A stretch of DNA of 64,000 nucleotides from Chryseobacterium sp. ZHDP1. Its GTDB lineage: Bacteria > Bacteroidota > Bacteroidia > Flavobacteriales > Weeksellaceae. How positions within the stretch are numbered: the stretch's first letter is position 1; every line of letters begins with the position of its first letter. The stretch is taken from assembly GCF_018603435.1 (NCBI RefSeq), contig NZ_CP075682.1, positions 4,650,001-4,714,000 on the forward strand. Reading direction: 5' to 3'. The notes beneath the pieces are model-generated. The model ran no database searches. It was not told the origin of the DNA and saw nothing but the letters and a program-made list of their open reading frames with translations. Of the stretch, positions 58,873-64,000 are shown one piece after another. The position numbers and the translations under genes were made by a program.

Positions 58873-60174
58873 TTATTTTGTAAATCGTACAGACATTTTT
58901 CTGTCAACGGCCCTTTCTTCATTAGAAGCAGATGCGTCTACGGTTGCAAACTGGCTTCCATATCCGTCTGCTCCGGTCACCTGTGGTCCTACTCCCTGTT
59001 TTTCAAGCCATGTCTTAATATAGTTGGCTCTGTCTGCAGAAAGCTTAAGATTTTTGGCTTCGTCTCCGGTTTTATCTGTATAACCGCCAATTTTTATTTT
59101 TGCATCAGGATATGCTTTTAAAATAGCTACTAAATTCTGAAGCTGTCCTTCAGATCCTGCTTCAAGTTCTGTAGCGCTTCCCAATTTAAAGTTTACATGG
59201 TCAAAATTATACCACGTTTTCTTTAAAGCAGCATCATCTTTAGCATTCTTATAACCACCGGATTTTAAGAAAGCAATCATATTGTCTTCCATTCCTCCTT
59301 TATACCCTTTTAAGGAAACACCGTTTAAATCAATATTCTCATCAACTTTAGCGTTTGCAGACTTCATTGAAGCTGTATCCGATTTTTTAGCGTTTACCGT
59401 ATCTGTAACCACTTTGCCGGAGTCTGTCATAGTAGTGGTTGTTGTGGTCTCTTTTTTATCGCACTGCTTCCAGATGAAGTAACCTACAGCGATTAGAAGC
59501 AATAATGGAAGAAGCCATTTCCAGATAGAACCTCCGCCATCATTATTGTTTCTGTCCGGAAAAGTTCCGTTAGGAGCTGTACTTCTGGTAACTTCAATTT
59601 TGGGTTCTTCCTGAGCAGGAGCTTTTATTGCATCGCCGTCATTATCAAATTTGTATCTGGCATCCCAGTCTCCCATATTTAAAGAAGCCAGAGAAAGTCC
59701 GGCAGGTAATAATGAAGAAATAACTCCTTTCTGGTCACCAAGTAAATTTGAGATTCCTGATTTATCCAGATTATTATCAGCGGCATATTTTCCAATAGAA
59801 CCTAAAGTTGCTCCTGTAACTAAATTTAAAAGAGAACTTGAAGAATTATTGCTGATCCCTGCATAAGAAGCAATACCATTTACTAAACCGCTCAGTTTAT
59901 CGCCGAAAATTAAAGACAGTAAACTTGAAATGATCGAATTGTTGGAAGAACCACCCATCAGATTACCCAAAATTCCATTGGAAGAAGCTCCTGAAATTGC
60001 ATCCAAAACGGCAGGATTATCTGAATTGTTTGCTAAACCTCCCACAACGGCAGGCAATAAACCTCCGATTGCTTTTGAAATGGCAGACTCACTTTCCCCA
60101 AACTGTGATGCAGCCTGAGACACTAAAGCAGGACCTACTTGTCCTTTAATTAAATCAATAACATTTAAAGACAT
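58873..60174 (-). CDS. OmpA-family protein with N-terminal DUF937
   Basis: 433 residues. DUF937-like Gly/Ser/Ala-rich repeats cover about 1-150 (GGLLPAVVGGLANNSDN; NGILGNLMGGSSNNSI). A membrane segment (WKWLLPLLLLIAVGYFIW) lies near 220. A C-terminal OmpA-like peptidoglycan-binding domain covers about 300-433 (KIGGYTDKTGDEAKNLKLSA; RANYIKTWLEKQGV) with the NLKLSADRA-type binding loop. It lacks a cleavable signal, so the DUF937 part is presumably cytosolic and the OmpA part periplasmic. It anchors the envelope to peptidoglycan. Confidence 0.88.
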   Translation of the reverse strand: MSLNVIDLIKGQVGPALVSQAASQFGESESAISKAIGGLLPAVVGGLANNSDNPAVLDAISGASSNGILGNLMGGSSNNSIISSLLSLIFGDKLSGLVNGIASYAGISNNSSSSLLNLVTGATLGSIGKYAADNNLDKSGISNLLGDQKGVISSLLPAGLSLASLNMGDWDARYKFDNDGDAIKAPAQEEPKIEVTRSTAPNGTFPDRNNNDGGGSIWKWLLPLLLLIAVGYFIWKQCDKKETTTTTTMTDSGKVVTDTVNAKKSDTASMKSANAKVDENIDLNGVSLKGYKGGMEDNMIAFLKSGGYKNAKDDAALKKTWYNFDHVNFKLGSATELEAGSEGQLQNLVAILKAYPDAKIKIGGYTDKTGDEAKNLKLSADRANYIKTWLEKQGVGPQVTGADGYGSQFATVDASASNEERAVDRKMSVRFTK

Positions 60175-60249
60175 AATAAATTTATTTTAAAGATTAATGT
60201 TGTAATAAATTTAAACAAAAAATAGTCCACTTATTGATTTTAAAAAAAA

Positions 60250-60280
60250 ATCTGCAAAAATTCCTGAAATTTTTGCAGAT
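60250..60280 (-). terminator. Terminator after proS
   Basis: ATCTGCAAAAAT (60250-60261) pairs with ATTTTTGCAGAT (60269-60280); on the minus strand a T-run follows. Confidence 0.85.
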
Positions 60281-60303
60281 TTAATAATTTTTTATGTTAA
60301 GTC

Positions 60304-61779
60304 TTAATATGCTTTTGCGAATAAAACACGTCTTTTAGATGGTTTTCCGGAAATTAAAGAAACACCTTCTTCAATATCATCGTCCAAAGGAATACATCTT
60401 ATCGTTGCTTTGGTTTCATCCTTAATTTGTTCTTCTTCTTCAGCCGTTCCGTCCCAATGTGCATAGATGAATCCTCCTTTTTCTTCCAGAACTTTTTTGA
60501 ATTCTTCGTACGTATCTACTTTCGTAATATTGTTTTTTCTGAATTCAAATGCTTTGTTGTAGATATCCTGCTGAATAGTTTTCAATAATTCTTCAATGTA
60601 AGTATCTAAACCATCAATAGAACGGACTTCTTTTGTTAAATTATCTCTTCTTGCAATTTCCACAGATCTGTTTTCAAGATCTCTTGGTCCCATTGCAATT
60701 CTTACTGGTACACCTTTTAATTCATATTCTGCGAATTTCCAGCCCGGTTTGTTCTGAGTATCGTTATCAAATTTTACAGAAATTCCTTTTGCTCTCAATT
60801 TAGCCTGAATATCTAAAGCAACTTCGCTGATCTGTGCCAATTGTTCTTCACCTTTAAAAATAGGAACAATCACAACCTGAATCGGAGCCAGAGTAGGAGG
60901 AAGCACCAATCCGAAATCATCGGAGTGTGTCATAATCAAAGCCCCCATCAAACGGGTTGAAGTTCCCCACGATGTTGCCCATGCATGTTCAATTTTACCT
61001 TCTTTATTGGTGAATTTCACATCAAAAGCTTTTGCGAAATTCTGTCCTAAAAAGTGAGACGTTCCTGCCTGTAAAGCTTTTCCGTCCTGCATCAATGCTT
61101 CAATACAATAGGTTTCGTCTGCTCCGGCAAATCTCTCTGAAGGCGTTTTCAATCCCTGAATCACAGGAATTGCCATAAAGTTCTCTGCAAAATCTGCATA
61201 TACTTTATTCATTTTTTCAGCTTCTTCAATTGCTTCATCTTTTGTAGCGTGAGCAGTATGACCTTCCTGCCACAAAAATTCTGCTGTTCTTAGAAAAAGA
61301 CGGGTTCTCATTTCCCAACGGACAACATTCGCCCACTGGTTGATTAATATAGGTAAATCTCTGTAAGACTGGATCCAGTTTTTATAAGTGTTCCAGATAA
61401 TTGCTTCAGAAGTAGGACGTACAATAAGTTCTTCTTCCAGTTTAGCGTCCGGATCTACAATAAGCTTGGAAGGATTATCGGGATCTGTTTTCAATCTGTA
61501 GTGGGTAACAACCGCACATTCTTTAGCAAAACCTTCTGCATTTTTTTCTTCAGCCTCAAACAAGCTCTTGGGCACAAAAAGCGGGAAATAAGCATTAACG
61601 TGACCTGTTTCTTTGAACTTTTTGTCCATTTCGTCACGCATTTTTTCCCAGATTGCATAGCCGTATGGTTTAATCACCATGCATCCTCGTACTCCTGAGT
61701 TTTCAGCTAAGTCGGCTTTTACCACCAACTCATTATACCATTTGCTGTAATCTTCGCTTCTTGAGGTTAATTTTGCCAT
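60304..61779 (-). CDS. proS: Proline-tRNA ligase, archaeal/eukaryotic-type (ProS type 3)
   Basis: 491 residues, class II synthetase. The start has GCMVIKPYGYAIWEKMRDEM. Motif 2 is in WANVVRWEMRTRLFLRTAEF with WQEGHTAH. The ATP/proline site includes QAGTSHFLGQNFAKAF and ALIMTHSDDFGLVLPP; the C-terminal anticodon domain follows and ends in Tyr. It lacks the bacterial INS editing domain between motifs 2 and 3, consistent with the shorter length. Confidence 0.96.
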   Translation of the reverse strand: MAKLTSRSEDYSKWYNELVVKADLAENSGVRGCMVIKPYGYAIWEKMRDEMDKKFKETGHVNAYFPLFVPKSLFEAEEKNAEGFAKECAVVTHYRLKTDPDNPSKLIVDPDAKLEEELIVRPTSEAIIWNTYKNWIQSYRDLPILINQWANVVRWEMRTRLFLRTAEFLWQEGHTAHATKDEAIEEAEKMNKVYADFAENFMAIPVIQGLKTPSERFAGADETYCIEALMQDGKALQAGTSHFLGQNFAKAFDVKFTNKEGKIEHAWATSWGTSTRLMGALIMTHSDDFGLVLPPTLAPIQVVIVPIFKGEEQLAQISEVALDIQAKLRAKGISVKFDNDTQNKPGWKFAEYELKGVPVRIAMGPRDLENRSVEIARRDNLTKEVRSIDGLDTYIEELLKTIQQDIYNKAFEFRKNNITKVDTYEEFKKVLEEKGGFIYAHWDGTAEEEEQIKDETKATIRCIPLDDDIEEGVSLISGKPSKRRVLFAKAY

Positions 61780-61813
61780 TATTTTTTTTAATTTTTTTAA
61801 CTTTTTTATGTTA

Positions 61814-61843
61814 TTGTTATCTAAAAATAAAAATCTATTTTTG
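61814..61843 (+). promoter_or_regulatory. Promoter of the Gly/Trp-rich lipoprotein gene
   Basis: TTG at 61814-61816, 19 bp, TATTTTTG at 61836-61843; an 80-nt leader. Confidence 0.5.
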
Positions 61844-61923
61844 ATAGATTTTTATAACCGTGTTTTGGTACATTTTTAGTACAGATTGCAAATATAATTT
61901 AAATTAAAAATTTTTACGTTATC

Positions 61924-63012
61924 ATGAAAAAAAATATACATAAAAATTTACTAGGAATTTTAAGATCCAAAGGGATTTTAGCAATATCCGGTGGATTGTT
62001 ACTTATGTCCTGCGGCGCTCAGATGGGCGGCTACAGCGAGACAGACGGTGTTTATTACGACCCGAATAAAGACACACTTCCTGAAGGGGTAATTATTAAT
62101 GACAGAGGAAACAGGGTAGGAGAAGAATACAACTATTATCAGGATGATACCAATGTAATCCAGAATGCCGAAGCAAATGCTAAGGAAGGGAGATACAGCG
62201 ACTGGAATAACTACAACTGGAATACCACAGCTACAGATTCAGACTGGGGAAGCTATGCAGGAAGCCAGACCAACTATTATAACAATTCCTGGGGATGGGG
62301 TTCTCCATGGGGATGGGGAGGATGGTATGGAGGCTATAATCCTTACTGGGGATATGGTGGCTATGGCGGCTGGAACATCGGACTTTCCTGGGGATGGGGA
62401 GGTTCCTGGGGATGGGGCTGGAATATGGGATGGGGATATTCTCCATACTGGAGCTACAATCCATATTGGGGTTGGGGTGGATATTACGGCAATCCTTACT
62501 GGGGTTACGGAGGATACTGGGGAGGAGGATATTATGCACCCATGTATAGAAGAAGCGGATCTAACGGCAGAGGCTTTAATTCATATAACGGTGGTTTTGC
62601 CAGCAAATATGGCGTAGGTTCCGGAGGTTTCAGAAGAAGCACCAACAATGCAGGCGGATTCAGAGATTCTAACTCGAATTACGGAGGTTTCAGAAATTCC
62701 GGCAACAGTGGAGGCTTCAGACAAGGAGACAGTAATGTGGGCGGTTTCAGAAATCAAAGTCAAAGCGGCATAAGATCTCAGGGAGGCTTTAGAAACCCGA
62801 ATCAGAGTCAGCCAAGACCAAGCTACAATTATCCGCAACAATCGCAGCCAAGATACAATGATGGAGGTTTTAGAAATAACGGAGGCTTCAATAATTCCAA
62901 CAGCGGAGGCGGCTTCAGATCAGGAGGCGGAGGCTTCGGTGGCGGAAGCGGTGGCGGCGGCGGATTCAGATCCGGCGGTGGCGGCGGAGGCGGTTTCCGA
63001 GGCGGCAGATAA
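61924..63012 (+). CDS. Low-complexity Gly/Trp/Tyr-rich lipoprotein
   Basis: 362 residues. A lipobox (LLLMSCGAQ) marks a lipoprotein. The mature part is conserved at first (TDGVYYDPNKDTLPEGVIIN). From about residue 120 it is a run of Gly/Trp/Tyr repeats (WGYGGYGG, NPYWGWGGYYG), and from about 215 it has about ten GGFR units. The composition implies an extended surface or matrix-associated polypeptide. It is not a synthetase, although it stands next to proS; divergent transcription suggests no shared function. Confidence 0.8.
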   Translation: MKKNIHKNLLGILRSKGILAISGGLLLMSCGAQMGGYSETDGVYYDPNKDTLPEGVIINDRGNRVGEEYNYYQDDTNVIQNAEANAKEGRYSDWNNYNWNTTATDSDWGSYAGSQTNYYNNSWGWGSPWGWGGWYGGYNPYWGYGGYGGWNIGLSWGWGGSWGWGWNMGWGYSPYWSYNPYWGWGGYYGNPYWGYGGYWGGGYYAPMYRRSGSNGRGFNSYNGGFASKYGVGSGGFRRSTNNAGGFRDSNSNYGGFRNSGNSGGFRQGDSNVGGFRNQSQSGIRSQGGFRNPNQSQPRPSYNYPQQSQPRYNDGGFRNNGGFNNSNSGGGFRSGGGGFGGGSGGGGGFRSGGGGGGGFRGGR

Positions 63013-63042
63013 TTTTAAAAAGCAAAAACTATTCAAAAAATA

Positions 63043-64000
63043 ATGTTAAAAAAATCTTTAGCAATAATGAGTATTTCTGCTGCATTTTTTGCGCAGGCTC
63101 AAGATGTTTCTGTGATTAGAAATACAGTGGATGTTTATTCTAATGCCCCGAATGTAGGTTCAGCTAAATTTAACGCAATGGCTGGCTCAAACGGAGCTTT
63201 GGGAGGTGATGCAAATTCGCTGCTTACCAATCCTGCGGGTTTGGGAGTAGCCATTTCAGGAGAAATTTCCGGAACATTATCTATCACCAATAACAAGAAT
63301 ACGTCTACTTATGCAGGTTCATCTTTCGGATACAGTGTCAACAAAGGAGATCTTGGGAACCTAGGAGCTGTAATGACGTTTCAGTTATTAAGTGAAAGTG
63401 CCTGGAAGTTTATCAATATTGGGGTTAATTATTCTAACCAGTCTATTGAAAATTATATTGAAACTCAGGGAAACAGTAATCTAGTATATGATTTTCCTGA
63501 TGGTAAAAGTTCATCTTTCGGCAGACATGGCTACGACAGATATGGATATTTATCAAAAACAAGTGTTGGGGTAGGAGCAAACTACAACAATAACCTGTAT
63601 CTGGGAGCAGGATTGAATTTCTTTAATTCTTCCATTGATCAATCGGATACAGCAATGTTCAATTCTTTGTCGGATGGAAGTTCAGAGTACTTCAGTAAGC
63701 AGAATACGCCATTCTATGAAAAAGGAAACGGTTTCTCGGCTTCATTGGGGGTGATCGGAAAATTAAGTCCTAATTTCAGATTGGGAGCAGCTTTAGAAAC
63801 GCCTACTTTCTGGAATATAGACAGAAGCTACAACTTCTATAATGATCCGGTTTATGGAGATGATACTGCTGTTGAAAACAGAAAATTAACGACTCCTTTA
63901 AAGGCTACTGTGAGTGCTGCATTTATCGCGAGCAAGAGTTTTGCCCTGAACGTAGATTATACATTAGGTCTAACAAAGCCTAAATATAAAGTGTACGGAG
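63043..64000 (+). CDS. OmpP1/FadL-type outer-membrane protein, 3' end cut
   Basis: 319 codons visible, no stop before the window edge. The signal peptide MLKKSLAIMSISAAFFAQAQ is followed by SAKFNAMAGSNGALGGDAN and NPAGLGVAISGEISG, typical of the OmpP1/FadL/PorV-type barrels of Bacteroidota, and a run of amphipathic strands (for example VGVGANYNNNLYLGAGLNFF). A probable hydrophobic-compound channel or porin. It begins 30 bp after the lipoprotein gene and may be its operon partner. Confidence 0.82.
   Translation, partial: MLKKSLAIMSISAAFFAQAQDVSVIRNTVDVYSNAPNVGSAKFNAMAGSNGALGGDANSLLTNPAGLGVAISGEISGTLSITNNKNTSTYAGSSFGYSVNKGDLGNLGAVMTFQLLSESAWKFINIGVNYSNQSIENYIETQGNSNLVYDFPDGKSSSFGRHGYDRYGYLSKTSVGVGANYNNNLYLGAGLNFFNSSIDQSDTAMFNSLSDGSSEYFSKQNTPFYEKGNGFSASLGVIGKLSPNFRLGAALETPTFWNIDRSYNFYNDPVYGDDTAVENRKLTTPLKATVSAAFIASKSFALNVDYTLGLTKPKYKVYG

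Noticed and set aside
61924..63012. A prolyl-tRNA synthetase relation, suggested by position beside proS
   Set aside because: No class II synthetase motif; it is a low-complexity lipoprotein.
1..64000. tRNA or rRNA genes
   Set aside because: I looked for T-loop (GTTCRANYC) and acceptor pairing in gaps by eye and found none convincing; a tRNAscan-SE run would settle it.

Overview
The window looks like chromosomal DNA of a Chryseobacterium-type flavobacterium (Bacteroidota, Weeksellaceae). It is AT-rich and gene-dense. Starts are often preceded by the Bacteroidota -7 box TAnnTTTG rather than a clear Shine-Dalgarno. It encodes lineage-typical families (two DUF5686 barrels, a BT_3928-type DoxX protein, DUF1599, mevalonate-pathway diphosphomevalonate decarboxylase) and a multicore graspetide cluster of the kind described from Chryseobacterium (chryseoviridin). 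I saw no rRNA, tRNA or CRISPR array. Genus is inferred from gene content only. LAYOUT: 0-6 kb carries a cut lipoprotein gene, DUF456, another lipoprotein, an MscS channel, small membrane proteins, pdxJ and an esterase. 6.0-8.95 kb is the accessory highlight: three tandem short precursor genes with a shared leader (KKPFFASFLEKQ) ending in Gly-Gly, then two overlapping ATP-grasp ligase genes, with a hairpin terminator between precursors and enzymes. A 257-bp MITE-like element with an apparent 8-bp target duplication follows. 9.4-14.2 kb holds an epimerase, an acyl-CoA ligase, mvaD and tyrA. tyrA is preceded by an apparent tyrosine attenuator: an 18-codon leader peptide with Tyr-Tyr-Tyr, an antiterminator arm and a terminator. 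14.5-21.2 kb has a CPA2 antiporter, a LytS/LytR-type two-component pair, ald, tsaE and a GT51-like remnant. 21.3-30.6 kb has dnaG, clpP, a PfpI protein, a DUF1599/BT_3928/TerB/tpiA run, and a flavodoxin-fold oxidoreductase divergent from an HxlR regulator and folP. 30.7-41 kb has an M28 peptidase, two DUF5686 barrels and alaS. 41.3-43.8 kb is an ECF sigma / zinc anti-sigma / DUF417 / MsrAB run that looks like a redox-stress unit. 43.9-49.8 kb has a duplicated gene pair with one frameshifted copy, an ABC exporter, an unusual AAA ATPase and an FAD oxidoreductase. 50-64 kb has prfB, dedA, an esterase, DUF808, grpE-dnaJ behind a sigma-54-like promoter, mntH behind a DtxR/MntR-like operator, an OmpA-DUF937 protein, proS, a Gly/Trp-rich lipoprotein and the start of an OmpP1/FadL-type porin. 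HOW IT FITS TOGETHER: most genes are housekeeping. The graspetide operon should make three leader peptides whose cores read as tandem T-x4-D units ending in a microviridin-like TxKYPSDx(D)(E/D) cage, cross-linked by the two ligases. No dedicated protease or exporter lies nearby, so maturation probably relies on a remote transporter. Dispersed repeats (three copies of a flank-conserved, centre-variable palindromic element, other GC-rich palindromes, CTGAGCTTGTCGAAG-type repeats) sit only between genes.
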